The notes: a model not told the origin generated them from the letters alone. A stretch of 64,000 nucleotides of DNA from JAGXIT01 sp049293335 (GCA_049293335.1 JBATSO010000040.1:40349-104348), one strand, 5' to 3'. Numbered from the stretch's first letter, positions 16,196 to 25,505 are shown. Numbers and translations are program-made.

Positions 16196-17107
16196 ATGAC
16201 TAAAAAAGTTACAAAAGCAGTTATTGCTGCGGCGGGGTTTGGCACGCGGTTTTTACCACAAACCAAAGCCATGCCGAAGGAAATGCTACCGCTCATCGAC
16301 AAACCAATTATTCAGTATGCCGTAGAAGACCTAGTTGCGGCGGGCATTAAAGATATTATTATTGTAGGCAGTAGCAGTAAACGCGCCATAGAAGACCACT
16401 TCGATGTGCCAAACGAAGACTTGCTGGTAAATATCCGAGCTGGCGGCCCCAAAAAAGCACATTTTATTACTGAAATGGAAAAACTAGCCAACATGGCAAA
16501 CTTTATATACGTGCGTCAAAAAGGCCCGTACGGCAACGCAACACCAATTGCCAACGCTGCCCACCTTATTGGCGATGAACCGTTTATATTTGTATATGCC
16601 GATGACCTTGTGGTGTCAGAACCAAATACCTTTACCCAAATGATCAACTTGTATAATGAACTTGGCGGTAGTATTGCGACTTGCATGAAAATACAAACTG
16701 AAAAAGAGTTTGATCGGTACGGTATTTTGGCTGGCCAAGAAGTTCGTGACGGTGTGCTGCAAATGAGTGGCATGGTCGAAAAGCCGGGTAAAGCAAAAGC
16801 TCCTTCTAACTACGCACAGGTGAGCAGCTATTTGTTTGACCCAGCAGTGCTCAAATACATCGACAAAGGCATTACTGGATTACCCGCTGGCGAAGAGTTT
16901 TATGTGGCGACTAGCCTAGTTGACCCAATGCTAAAAGACGGTCATACATTCTTCGGCTGTGTTATGGAAAACAGCCGCCGCTACGACACCGGTGATAAGC
17001 TAGAATACCTGATGACTGTGGTAGAGTTTGGCTTGCGTCACAAAGACCTTGGCAAGCAGTTTCACGAACAACTCACTGAACTTTTAAAGTCGATGTCACA
17101 AAAGTGA
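16196..17107 (+). CDS. galU: UTP--glucose-1-phosphate uridylyltransferase
   Basis: A 303-residue nucleotidyltransferase that makes UDP-glucose for glycan and glycogen-type synthesis. AAGFGTRFLPQTKAMPKEM at residues 12-30 is the nucleotide-binding signature, followed by DKPIIQYAVEDLVAAG, YADDLVVSE (metal site) and PAGEEFYVAT. The ATG at 16196 with a GGGAGG Shine-Dalgarno sequence is chosen over an upstream frame extension from 16178. A TATAAT at 16150-16155 overlaps the gatB stop, so it probably has its own promoter with a leader of about 30 nt. It could supply the glycosyltransferase at 56857. Confidence 0.94.
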   Translation: MTKKVTKAVIAAAGFGTRFLPQTKAMPKEMLPLIDKPIIQYAVEDLVAAGIKDIIIVGSSSKRAIEDHFDVPNEDLLVNIRAGGPKKAHFITEMEKLANMANFIYVRQKGPYGNATPIANAAHLIGDEPFIFVYADDLVVSEPNTFTQMINLYNELGGSIATCMKIQTEKEFDRYGILAGQEVRDGVLQMSGMVEKPGKAKAPSNYAQVSSYLFDPAVLKYIDKGITGLPAGEEFYVATSLVDPMLKDGHTFFGCVMENSRRYDTGDKLEYLMTVVEFGLRHKDLGKQFHEQLTELLKSMSQK

Positions 17108-17153
17108 GCCAGCTCACTGTTTAACCTCTCAAAGGAATGGTATAGTAAGCAAT

Positions 17154-17405
17154 ATGGATGCATTTGAAATTATAGTTGTGGTGTTGAGCGTACTGCTCGG
17201 GATATTTTTAGTAATTTCCATTGTTACTGCGGTACTGGTGTATAAGCTGGTAAAAACGCTTCGAGAAGTCGCCGCCAAAGGTGGAGCACTGGTAGACCGC
17301 GCCGAGGAGCTTGGCCAAACATTCGCCAAAAATGCCGGTGCCGTGGGCATTATAAAACTACTTATGAAGTTCGTAGCAACAGCAACTAAACTGAAAGGGA
17401 AATAA
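17154..17405 (+). CDS. Small membrane protein, YtxG/DUF948-like
   Basis: An 83-residue protein: an N-terminal membrane helix (IIVVVLSVLLGIFLVISIVTAVLVY), then an amphipathic helix. This matches the DUF948 pattern of YtxG, which in Bacillus is encoded beside YtxH, as here (next gene after one base). TATAGT ends 7 nt before the ATG, so the operon mRNA is probably leaderless. The function is unknown in most bacteria; envelope or general stress association is known for the Bacillus operon. Confidence 0.75.
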   Translation: MDAFEIIVVVLSVLLGIFLVISIVTAVLVYKLVKTLREVAAKGGALVDRAEELGQTFAKNAGAVGIIKLLMKFVATATKLKGK

Positions 17406-17406
17406 C

Positions 17407-17829
17407 ATGTTCAAAAAAGACGAACCAAAGCAAAACGTGGCTGGCAAACTTGCGCTTGGCGCGGTACTTACAGCAATTGCAGGCTATGTCGCTGGACTAC
17501 TTACAGCTCCCAAGAGCGGCAAAGAAACGCGCGAAGATATAAAAGTAAAGGCTAACGAAACTTACACCGCGGCCGAAAAAGAGCTTAAAAAACTTCATAC
17601 CGAACTGGGCGATGTTTTGACTGATGCTGGCGACAAGCTGGCTGAACTTCGTGGCAAAGGGCAAAAGTCGCTTGACGAAGCGGTTTCAAAGGGTAAGACA
17701 GCCAAGGAAAAGGCTCGTGAAATGCTAAGTAGCTTACACGATGGCGGTGCTGATGACAAAGACCTTAAAAAAGCCATTGCCGAAGCCACCAAAGCCGTCG
17801 AAAATCTCCGCAATTATTTGAAGAAATAG
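17407..17829 (+). CDS. YtxH-like protein
   Basis: A 140-residue protein with the YtxH signature: a short glycine-rich membrane segment (LALGAVLTAIAGYVAGLLTAP) immediately followed by KSGKETRED, then a long charged coiled-coil region rich in Lys, Glu and Ala. It begins one base after the YtxG-like gene and should be co-transcribed. Such proteins are found beside stress and envelope genes; no enzymatic motif is present. Confidence 0.85.
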   Translation: MFKKDEPKQNVAGKLALGAVLTAIAGYVAGLLTAPKSGKETREDIKVKANETYTAAEKELKKLHTELGDVLTDAGDKLAELRGKGQKSLDEAVSKGKTAKEKAREMLSSLHDGGADDKDLKKAIAEATKAVENLRNYLKK

Positions 17830-17971
17830 TCGTTTGTCGGACTGTCAAAAGGCTTCAGTAGGCGTTGTATGATGGTAATTTGTTCGCTTCTTGAGCTATC
17901 GTTGTAAAACTGATGCTGACGGTTAGGCTGTGCGTACGGTATAATTCTAGGGACAAGTGAGGGGACAGCAC

Positions 17972-18042
17972 TGTCATCCTGAACAAAGTGAAGGATCTTC
18001 TCTGAGAAATGGGAAGATGCTTCAACTTCTTTCAGCATGACA
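17972..18042. repeat. REP-like palindromic element upstream of dnaE
   Basis: TGTCATCCTGAAC ... GAAGGATCTTC ... GAAGATGCTTC ... TTCAGCATGACA: two inverted arms of a type widespread in bacterial intergenic DNA. It ends 11 bp before the dnaE start and creates a spurious upstream extension of the dnaE frame to 18009. Confidence 0.75.
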
Positions 18043-18053
18043 AGATATACACT

Positions 18054-21000
18054 ATGGCGACAGCAAAAACGGATAGCAAGAGAGTGGGGGATAGGGCTTT
18101 AAGGCCTTCGGATTATGTGCATCTGCATAATCATACGCAGTTTAGTTTGCTTGATGGGTTGACCAAAATTCCGGAACTCGTGGCGTTTGCCAAAGAACAG
18201 GGCATGCCAGCCGTGGCTATGACAGACCACGGTACCTTGAGTGGTGCTATTGAGTTTTATAAGGAGTGTAAGGCTCAAGATGTTAAACCAATAATTGGCA
18301 TAGAAACATACGTAGCCGCTCGCCGCCATACCGACAAAGACCCCCAGAAAGACAAAAATCGTTTTCACCTGATTTTGCTAGCTATGAACAATACGGGCTA
18401 TCAAAACCTTATGAAACTCAGCACCATTGCCAACTTGGAAGGTTTTTATTATTTCCCCAGGGTTGACCATGAGTTGCTTGAGCAGTACGGCCAAGGCCTG
18501 ATTGTCATGAGTGCTTGCATGGGTGGCGAAGTAGGCGATGCTCTTAAGAACGACGATTACGCTAAGGCCAAAGAGGTTGCAGAGTGGTACAAAAAGGTGT
18601 TTGGAGACCGCTATTACCTCGAGGTGCAAGACCATGGTCATCCAGACGCGCCGTCACACAGTGTGCAGCAAAAACAAGTGAATGACGGTGTTTTTAAGCT
18701 TGCCAAAGAGCTGGATATTCCTGTGGTGGTAACCTGCGACGCACACTATTTACGCCACGCCGACCAAGACGCGCACGAAATTTTGCTATGTGTTGGCACA
18801 GGCGCATTTTTGGCCGACGAAAAGCGCATGAGCTTGAAAGAATATGAACTGCACGTTATTCCGCCAGATGAACTGATTGCGCGTTGGGGCGAAGACCACC
18901 CCGAAGTTATAGCCAGTACGCGCGTGCTGGCAGAGCGTTGTGAGGTTACCATTGAACTGGGTAATATTTTAATTCCAAAGTTTCCCGTACCAGAGGGTGA
19001 GACCGAAAAATCGTTTCTCGATACGCTGACCTACCGTGGTTTGGCCTGGCGTTACGGTGGCGTCAAAGAGGAAGAAGCCAAAGAACTTTCGGTGACAGCC
19101 GCAAAAAAAGTAATACCCAAGCCAGTGCTGGAGCGAGCCGAATACGAGCTTAGCGTGGTTGATGGCATGGGGTTCAACGGCTACTTTTTGATCGTGCAAG
19201 ATTTTATAAACTGGGGCAAAGCAAAGGGGATTATTTTTGGGCCAGGCCGTGGTAGTGCGGCTGGTTCAATCATTGCCTACGCCGTGCGCATAACCGACCT
19301 TGACCCCATAAAATACGGGCTGCTTTTTGAACGATTTTTAAACCCCGACCGTATAAGCATGCCCGATATTGACGTCGATATTCAAGACTCGCGCCGCGAT
19401 GAAGTTATTGCCTATTGCGCCGACAAATACGGCCATGACCGTGTGTCCAACATCGTGACGTTTGGTCGAATGTTTGCTCGCAACGCCGTGCGCGATGTTG
19501 CACGCGTGCTACAGGTACCCTACGCCGACGCCGATCGTCTAGCCAAAATGATTCCGGCACCCGTCCAGGGTCGCCACATTCCACTTGCAAAATCTATTAA
19601 AGAAGACGTAGACCTGCGGCGAGAGTACGAAACCAACGAAGTCAGCAAGCAGGTCATTGATTACGCCATGATTTTGGAAGGCACGGTGCGCAGCCACGGT
19701 GTACACGCTTGCGGCGTGGTGATTGCGCCCGATACACTCGTTGAATATGTGCCACTTGAACAGGCTCAAAAAGGTGTGGTAGCCACGCAGTTCCCCATGA
19801 ACCAAATTGAGGAAATTGGCTTGCTCAAGATGGATTTTTTGGGGCTCTCTAACCTGACTATCATCAAAAATGCGCTGCGTATTATAAAAAAAGTGTACGG
19901 TGTCGAAATAGATATTACCGCCATTCCGTTGGACGACACGAAAACCTTTGAACTTTTGCAGCGGGGTGACACAACGGGCGTGTTTCAGTTTGAATCGGCC
20001 GGCATGAAGCGCTATTTGCGAGACCTAAAGCCCACCGAATTCGACGATGTGATTGCCATGGGTGCACTGTACCGACCGGGGCCACTCAGCGCGGGGCTAA
20101 CCGATAGTTTTATAAAGCGCAAAAACAACCTCGAGCCAACGGTCTACGCTCACCCACTTATGCAAAATGCACTTTCCACTACGTTTGGTGTGCTGGTGTA
20201 CCAGGAACAGGTGATGCAAATTAGCCGCGACGTCTGTGGATTTACAGGTGGTGAGGCCGATACGCTCCGCAAAGCCATTGGTAAAAAAAAGCACGATGTC
20301 ATGAATAAAATGCAGGTTAAATTTGTAGAAGGGGCGGTGAAAAACGGCGTGCCACGGCCAGTTATTGAAAAGTTTTGGCATGATCTACTAGGGTTTGCCG
20401 ACTACTGCTTTAACAAATCACACTCTGCCTGCTACGGCATGATTAGCTACCAAACAGCTTACCTAAAAGCACATTACCCCGACGCATTTATGGCGGCGCT
20501 CATGACCAGCGACTACGACGACACCGACCGCTTAAGTATAGAAATAGCCGAATGTAAAAAAATGGGGTTACGCGTACTGCCCCCCGATATAAATGAATCG
20601 TTTGGTGACTTTGCGATTATAAAAGACAAAAAACAAATTCGCTTTGGCATGAACGCCATCAAAAACGTGGGTCACGGCGCGGTCGATGAAATAACGCGGG
20701 CGCGTGAAAATGGGGCGTTTACGAGCATCGAGGATTTTATTGCCGCCGTGAACACACGGGTTGTAAACCGAAAAGCGCTCGAAAGTTTGGCGCGGTCAGG
20801 GGCGTTTGATTCGTTTCTCGATAGGTCAACTGTGCTCCACAACCTTGACGTTATACTTGCGTACGGTCAACGACTACAAAAGGAACGGGCCAGTGGCCAA
20901 ACCGACATATTTGGCGGCCTCATAGAAGACAGTGTGTCGGCTAAACCAACACTTAAACTCCATCCTCCCGAAACAAAACATAGTCCAAGAGAACTTTTAG

Positions 21001-21713
21001 GATGGGAGCGCGAGTTGCTGGGGTTGTACTTAAGCCAGCAGCCTCTCGAGGCATTTTCGGCGCTTCTGGCCGAAAAGACTATTCCGCTCAGTACGCTTCA
21101 TACCGACCACGAGGGTAAGGCTGTGGTCGTTGGCGGCGTAGTAACAGAAATGCGTGAAATAACGACTAAAAAGGGCCAGCGGATGGCTTTTGTAAAAATA
21201 GAGGACGAACATGGCGACCTAGAGGTTATACTTTTTCCGTCGGCCTACCAGCAAACGATTGGTTTGTGGGAACGCGACCGCATTGTGATTGTACGGGGCA
21301 AAATAAGCACCAAGGACCGCGAGGGTACGGTTGGCAAGGAAATAAAATTGCTGGTTGACGATGCGCGTGAAGTTACCCATGAGCAAGCTGCGGCCTACCA
21401 GGCAACTGGTCGTAAGCCTCGGGTGCCCAAAGCCTCTAAAGCCAAAACCTCAAAGAAGACATCGGCAACAACCGAAGTATCTGCCAAGCCGCGGCGCCTT
21501 TACATTCGGTTACAAAAAAGCGATGACACACAACTATTACAGCGCCTTAAACAAATTGTCGACACAAATGCTGGCCACCACGAAGTTGTACTAGTGCTTG
21601 GACCCGATACTGCCAAACAAGCCGTAAAACTGCCAAGCAGGGTGACAGATACAGCCGAAATTATTGCTGAATTTAGCGAGCTCGTCGGCGCCGAAAACGT
21701 GAAAGTCCAATAA
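18054..21713 (+). CDS. dnaE: DNA polymerase III alpha subunit
   Basis: A 1219-residue replicative polymerase, close to the usual DnaE1 length. In order: a PHP domain opening HLHNHTQFSLLDG near residue 23, the polymerase core with GPGRGSAAGSIIAYAV near 402 and the catalytic aspartates of PDIDVDIQDSRRDEV near 442, helix-hairpin-helix segments, an OB-fold near 1020 (AVVVGGVVTEMREITTKKG) and, after a basic Lys/Ser/Thr linker, a C-terminal domain. The ATG at 18054 is preferred because the 15 upstream codons fall in a REP-like palindrome. No intein is seen. The PHP motifs look intact, so it may have intrinsic proofreading, which is inference. Confidence 0.96.
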   Translation: MATAKTDSKRVGDRALRPSDYVHLHNHTQFSLLDGLTKIPELVAFAKEQGMPAVAMTDHGTLSGAIEFYKECKAQDVKPIIGIETYVAARRHTDKDPQKDKNRFHLILLAMNNTGYQNLMKLSTIANLEGFYYFPRVDHELLEQYGQGLIVMSACMGGEVGDALKNDDYAKAKEVAEWYKKVFGDRYYLEVQDHGHPDAPSHSVQQKQVNDGVFKLAKELDIPVVVTCDAHYLRHADQDAHEILLCVGTGAFLADEKRMSLKEYELHVIPPDELIARWGEDHPEVIASTRVLAERCEVTIELGNILIPKFPVPEGETEKSFLDTLTYRGLAWRYGGVKEEEAKELSVTAAKKVIPKPVLERAEYELSVVDGMGFNGYFLIVQDFINWGKAKGIIFGPGRGSAAGSIIAYAVRITDLDPIKYGLLFERFLNPDRISMPDIDVDIQDSRRDEVIAYCADKYGHDRVSNIVTFGRMFARNAVRDVARVLQVPYADADRLAKMIPAPVQGRHIPLAKSIKEDVDLRREYETNEVSKQVIDYAMILEGTVRSHGVHACGVVIAPDTLVEYVPLEQAQKGVVATQFPMNQIEEIGLLKMDFLGLSNLTIIKNALRIIKKVYGVEIDITAIPLDDTKTFELLQRGDTTGVFQFESAGMKRYLRDLKPTEFDDVIAMGALYRPGPLSAGLTDSFIKRKNNLEPTVYAHPLMQNALSTTFGVLVYQEQVMQISRDVCGFTGGEADTLRKAIGKKKHDVMNKMQVKFVEGAVKNGVPRPVIEKFWHDLLGFADYCFNKSHSACYGMISYQTAYLKAHYPDAFMAALMTSDYDDTDRLSIEIAECKKMGLRVLPPDINESFGDFAIIKDKKQIRFGMNAIKNVGHGAVDEITRARENGAFTSIEDFIAAVNTRVVNRKALESLARSGAFDSFLDRSTVLHNLDVILAYGQRLQKERASGQTDIFGGLIEDSVSAKPTLKLHPPETKHSPRELLGWERELLGLYLSQQPLEAFSALLAEKTIPLSTLHTDHEGKAVVVGGVVTEMREITTKKGQRMAFVKIEDEHGDLEVILFPSAYQQTIGLWERDRIVIVRGKISTKDREGTVGKEIKLLVDDAREVTHEQAAAYQATGRKPRVPKASKAKTSKKTSATTEVSAKPRRLYIRLQKSDDTQLLQRLKQIVDTNAGHHEVVLVLGPDTAKQAVKLPSRVTDTAEIIAEFSELVGAENVKVQ

Positions 21714-21716
21714 GCT

Positions 21717-22829
21717 TTAGCGGATAGTACCTGTTGTTTGTAGCAGTATGTACCCAAGCACTACAAGCGCGATAAAGCTGATGTCGAGAATAGGATGATG
21801 CAATATAAACTGCTCGCCTTTAGTGAGTACTTTGTGCCAAGCTAGGCTATGTCGCAGCAAGAAGGCTAAGAGCGCAATGCTGGCTACCATACTCACGGCA
21901 AACTGACTCCAGCCAACATTACTGGCAGCAAGTAGCTGCACGCGACTAATTTTTTGTGGAGCGACCGTGTCGGCAGCTTTGGCGGCAACTGGTGAGTCGC
22001 CTTGTTTGGTTGCATTTTTAGGCAACTCAATGTCTGGTGCTGGCGCTGGCTGGGTTGTGGGTGTTTCGGCGGGTGTTTCTGGGGCGGCTTGAGGTGCTGG
22101 TGCAGTAGTGGGGGTTGCTTGCTTGGTTGCCACTGGTGTGGGTGTGGTTCGAGTGGTTGGGGCGGTTGTAACTGGTGCTGGAGCTGGCGTAGGCGCTGGC
22201 GCTGGTGATGGTTCAGGGGCTGGTGCAGCAACCACAGTCGGCTGGGCGTACATGGCGACCACAATGGTTTCTGGCCCACCGTTTTGATAATTGGGCGAAT
22301 TCGCAACCCCAAAACCAACTTCTTGGAAGGTGGTGTTCAAAATGTTTGCTCGGTGGCCTGGGCTGTTCATCCAGCCTGTTATGGTGTCGCCTGCGGTCGA
22401 AAACCCATAAGCCAAGTTTTCGCCAGCAGTTTGGTAACTATACCCAACGGCGACTATAAACGTCCAGGGTGCTTGACCGTCGGGAGTATTATGCGACCAA
22501 TAGTCTCGTGCCACCATGTCGTTGGCTTTGTTTTGCGCGGCCTGAGACAGCACGCTGTTTAATGCAAGGCGCCCAAGTCCATTGGCAGCTCGTTGGTCAT
22601 TGGTGCCGCTTAAAAGGCCACTTACGCTCATACTCGTAGCGTAACCAAGTACACTGCGGTTGATGTTGGTCAACCAGGAGTTGCAAACAATTCCCAGTGT
22701 AATGATGGCAATTATCGGCAGGTACGGCCAATACGGCTGGGCATAGCTGCGGGTTTGTTTATGGTGTCGAGCGACTCTTTTACGGTTTGGTGTGGGCGAA
22801 CGTCGTGGTTTGTTTTTTGCTAACGTCAT
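21717..22829 (-). CDS. Membrane-bound SCP/CAP-domain (YkwD-like) protein
   Basis: A 370-residue protein. After a basic start (NKPRRSPTPNRKRVARHHK) comes a membrane helix (YWPYLPIIAIITLGIVC), then an SCP/CAP domain at roughly residues 75-200 with NDQRAANGLGRLALN, DYWSHNTPDG, GENLAYGFSTA and WMNSPGHRANILN. A Pro/Thr/Ala-rich linker of about 90 residues follows, then two C-terminal membrane helices. Such domains are secreted and poorly understood in bacteria. Ending in two membrane helices, with the CAP domain held between membrane segments, is unusual. Its stop lies 3 bp from the dnaE stop (convergent). Confidence 0.88.
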   Translation of the reverse strand: MTLAKNKPRRSPTPNRKRVARHHKQTRSYAQPYWPYLPIIAIITLGIVCNSWLTNINRSVLGYATSMSVSGLLSGTNDQRAANGLGRLALNSVLSQAAQNKANDMVARDYWSHNTPDGQAPWTFIVAVGYSYQTAGENLAYGFSTAGDTITGWMNSPGHRANILNTTFQEVGFGVANSPNYQNGGPETIVVAMYAQPTVVAAPAPEPSPAPAPTPAPAPVTTAPTTRTTPTPVATKQATPTTAPAPQAAPETPAETPTTQPAPAPDIELPKNATKQGDSPVAAKAADTVAPQKISRVQLLAASNVGWSQFAVSMVASIALLAFLLRHSLAWHKVLTKGEQFILHHPILDISFIALVVLGYILLQTTGTIR

Positions 22830-22867
22830 ATGTTTTGGTTATGGTTATATACGTAAGAACTATAGCA

Positions 22868-23374
22868 TTACATACTAAAAGGCGCAAATCGAACATGGTA
22901 CAGAGCAATGGCGGCGGCCTGCACGACATTGAGCGATTCTTTTTGGCCTTGCTGCGGAATTTCTACGGTGAAACTACACCTTTTTAGAAGTTGCTGCTCA
23001 ATACCCTCAACTTCACGCCCAAGTAGTAGAGCAATTTTTTGCGGTGGCACCCAAGCTGGTAGAGCAAAGCTATCTGCCGTTTGTTCAAGAGCAACAATGG
23101 CGTAGCCTTCTTTTTGTAAACGGTCTAGTGTATCTACAACCTCCGCTTGATGTTCCCAAGTTACGAGCTGTTCGGCACCGAGTGCGGTTTTGTGAATTTG
23201 ACTCGTTAGTTTCTGCGCAACGTGCGGCAGACGGTCGTCGTCTGGCTGCACAGGGTAGGGCGTATAGCCTGTCAGGTACACTTTTTGCACACCTAAACAT
23301 TCCGCGGTGCGGAGCAGCGCCCCCACATTGTGTGTGCTTCGTATATCATGGGCAATAATAACAATATCTCTCAC
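22868..23374 (-). CDS. SpoU/TrmH-family RNA 2'-O-methyltransferase
   Basis: A short (168-residue) SpoU-class methyltransferase with the SPOUT knot motifs: IRSTHNVGALLRTAECLG (motif 1, near residue 11), IALLLGREVEGI (motif 2, near 113) and IPQQGQKESLNVVQAAAIALY (motif 3). It methylates 2'-hydroxyls of tRNA or rRNA; the short form lacks an N-terminal substrate domain. The chosen start is GTG 23374, 10 nt after a TATACT hexamer and directly at the domain start (VRDIVIIAHDIRS). The longer frame to 23470 would include the promoter. It is divergent from pilB. Confidence 0.88.
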   Translation of the reverse strand: MRDIVIIAHDIRSTHNVGALLRTAECLGVQKVYLTGYTPYPVQPDDDRLPHVAQKLTSQIHKTALGAEQLVTWEHQAEVVDTLDRLQKEGYAIVALEQTADSFALPAWVPPQKIALLLGREVEGIEQQLLKRCSFTVEIPQQGQKESLNVVQAAAIALYHVRFAPFSM

Positions 23375-23499
23375 TGTAAGCGATAGTATACCTCGCGCGT
23401 GACACACCTGTCGAACTGAGTCAAAGTCTGAGACCATGGGTCGTAAAACCCTTGCAAAACCTTTCGCCAAAAACCATAACCAGTTATACTACCAAGCAT

Positions 23500-25113
23500 A
23501 TGAGTCAAGATGCCAGACGAGACGAAGAGCAGGCGACCGAGCGGCGCGCCCAAGTGCTACAGGTGCCTTATTTAAACACGGCGTTGCTTATTGATAAGCC
23601 GTTATTTAAAGAAATCCTTACTAATGAACAAATGCACCAGTACCGCATTATTCCTGTTCAGGCAGACCAAAGCAACATACTTTTTGGCATTACGACTACT
23701 ACCTCTCAGCAAACCATGAACGCACTGACAGCCCATTACACCGACCAAAAAGTAGCCTTTAACCTCATTTCTGAAGCTGGCTACCGCGAATACATGAACT
23801 TATATGACCCGCCAAAACAGGTTGTCTACCAAGATATTGCTATTCAGAAGGCCAGCGAGGGCAACGACCGTTTGGTAAATGAAGTTTCGGAAATGCTCAG
23901 TCAGGTGCGAGCCGACGACATGCTAGCCTATTTGGTAAGTCAGGCGCACCGTTTGAATGCCAGCGACATTCACCTCGAAACGCAGGTTAACGATGCCCGT
24001 ATTCGCCTGCGTATCGATGGTGTTCTGCACCCCGTAGCTCGGCTAGACCACGACAAATACCGTGTGTTGATTGGCGCCATTGCCAGCGCTGGTAATGTTA
24101 GCACCAACGCCGATTACGCCCAACAAGGGCATATTGCACACAACGAAACTATGGCCGACGGCACGCAAGTTGATGTGAACGTCCGCCTCGAAACCGTACC
24201 AACCATTCATGGCATGGATGTTGTTATGCGCCTGTTTAACATGGACCGTTCTATGTATAACCTCGATCGTCTCGGCCTGCTGCCCGACCAGCGTGCGGTG
24301 GTAGACGAGATTATTGCCAAGCCGAGTGGACTTGTGCTGATTGTTGGCCCGACTGGTTCGGGCAAAACCACCACGCTTTATTCTATGCTCAACAGTTTAG
24401 CGAGCGATGAACGCAAAATTATTACGGTTGAGGACCCGGTGGAATACCAGTTTGAGGGCATTACCCAAATTCCCATTAAGTCCAAAGAAGGTGGCGATGA
24501 TGGCAGTTTTGCCGACAAGTTACGGGCTATTTTGCGGCTTGACCCAGATATTATTATGGTCGGCGAGATCCGTGACAACGACACCTCTAAGACCGCTCTG
24601 CAAGCTAGTCTAACGGGTCACTTGGTACTCGCGACCTTCCATGCCTCGTCGGCTGCGGCTGCTTTAACGCGACTGAGTGATGTAGTTGGCCAGAACCCAC
24701 TGTTTGTGTCGGCTATACGACTGGTTATGGCGCAGCGCTTGATTCGCCAGCTCGACGACACGACCAAAGAAGCTTATGAGCCAAGCGAGGCCGAACTCAA
24801 AACTATTAAAGAAGTTATTGATAGCCTACCCGCAGGCGCCGAAAAACCAAGTCTAGAGGGCCTCAAGCTCTATAAACCAGGCATATCAGCCGAAAACCCC
24901 TACGGCTTTAAGGGGCAGATTGCCATTCGCGAACAGTTCCGTATGACGGGCGAAATCCGCACTTTACTCGAAACTCACACCAAAGTGCTTTCGGCCCAAG
25001 AAATCGAGGCTGCCGCGAGCGCGAGTGGCATGCGTACCATGCTTCAAGACGCCGTGCTACACGTGGTGGCTGGCCGCACCACCATGGAAGAAGTCTTCCG
25101 CGTGGTTGGTTAA
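23500..25113 (+). CDS. PilB/GspE-type type IV pilus assembly ATPase
   Basis: A 537-residue hexameric secretion ATPase that powers pilin polymerisation. Seen are a short N1-like N-terminal domain, an Asp/Glu-rich N2 domain (ASDIHLETQVNDARIRLRI), Walker A GPTGSGKTTTLYSML near residue 286, Walker B DPDIIMVGEIRD near 347 and the His box LTGHLVLATFH. The zinc tetracysteine (CxxC...CxxC) present in most PilB/GspE proteins is absent; the region is instead an Ala/Glu-rich stretch. No other pilus gene is in the window. ATG 23500 follows TATACT by 9 nt; upstream in-frame ATG 23452 is rejected. Confidence 0.92.
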   Translation: MSQDARRDEEQATERRAQVLQVPYLNTALLIDKPLFKEILTNEQMHQYRIIPVQADQSNILFGITTTTSQQTMNALTAHYTDQKVAFNLISEAGYREYMNLYDPPKQVVYQDIAIQKASEGNDRLVNEVSEMLSQVRADDMLAYLVSQAHRLNASDIHLETQVNDARIRLRIDGVLHPVARLDHDKYRVLIGAIASAGNVSTNADYAQQGHIAHNETMADGTQVDVNVRLETVPTIHGMDVVMRLFNMDRSMYNLDRLGLLPDQRAVVDEIIAKPSGLVLIVGPTGSGKTTTLYSMLNSLASDERKIITVEDPVEYQFEGITQIPIKSKEGGDDGSFADKLRAILRLDPDIIMVGEIRDNDTSKTALQASLTGHLVLATFHASSAAAALTRLSDVVGQNPLFVSAIRLVMAQRLIRQLDDTTKEAYEPSEAELKTIKEVIDSLPAGAEKPSLEGLKLYKPGISAENPYGFKGQIAIREQFRMTGEIRTLLETHTKVLSAQEIEAAASASGMRTMLQDAVLHVVAGRTTMEEVFRVVG

Positions 25114-25127
25114 CCTCAAAAATCAAT

Positions 25128-25156
25128 TTGCGTAGCCTATAATAAATATTTATAGT
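25128..25156 (+). promoter_or_regulatory. Promoter of the whiB-like gene
   Basis: TTGCGT (25128-25133), 17-nt spacer, TATAGT (25151-25156). The predicted +1 is at about 25163, essentially at the ATG at 25164, so the mRNA should be leaderless. Confidence 0.75.
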
Positions 25157-25163
25157 ATGCATG

Positions 25164-25505
25164 ATGCGTGAATATCGAGGTGAAGTTTCAAATGGTTCGT
25201 GGCAAGACAACGCGGCATGTCTGGGCGCTGATCCGGAGTTGTTTTTTTACCAGGAGGGTGAACGGGGTCTTAAAAAGCGTGCTCGTGAGACTACGGCTTT
25301 AAATTTTTGTAAAGTGTGCCCTGTCGTAGACGAATGTTTAGATTTTGCAGTTAGTAACGACATTACATTTGGTTTGTGGGGTGGTATGCCTGAAAAAGTC
25401 AGAACACAATATGTTGTTAAAGAGCTGCAAAATAGCGCAGTTCGTCAAGCGATCGCTGCAAATCATGAAAGCGAACTCTTGGGGTTGCGTTCAGGGGTGA
25501 TATAG
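25164..25505 (+). CDS. WhiB-like (Wbl) iron-sulfur transcription regulator
   Basis: A 113-residue protein with every hallmark of the Wbl family: WQDNAACLG with the first cysteine near residue 20, then CKVC and PVVDEC giving the C-x29-C-x2-C-x5-C pattern that binds a 4Fe-4S cluster, followed by the GLWGG turn (FGLWGGMPEKVR) used to contact sigma factor. Wbl proteins bind the principal sigma factor and sense oxygen, nitric oxide or redox state. The family is known chiefly from Actinobacteria and their phages. The C-terminal tail is short and only mildly basic, so DNA contact is uncertain. The start is ATG 25164, not 25161, because it sits at the predicted +1. Confidence 0.92.
   Translation: MREYRGEVSNGSWQDNAACLGADPELFFYQEGERGLKKRARETTALNFCKVCPVVDECLDFAVSNDITFGLWGGMPEKVRTQYVVKELQNSAVRQAIAANHESELLGLRSGVI

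Noticed and set aside
18009..18053. Upstream start of dnaE
   Set aside because: The 15 extra codons come from a REP-like palindrome.
21893..22318. Gln/Pro/His-rich 141-aa reverse frame in the SCP-domain gene
   Set aside because: It is a frame shadow of the Pro/Thr/Ala linker.
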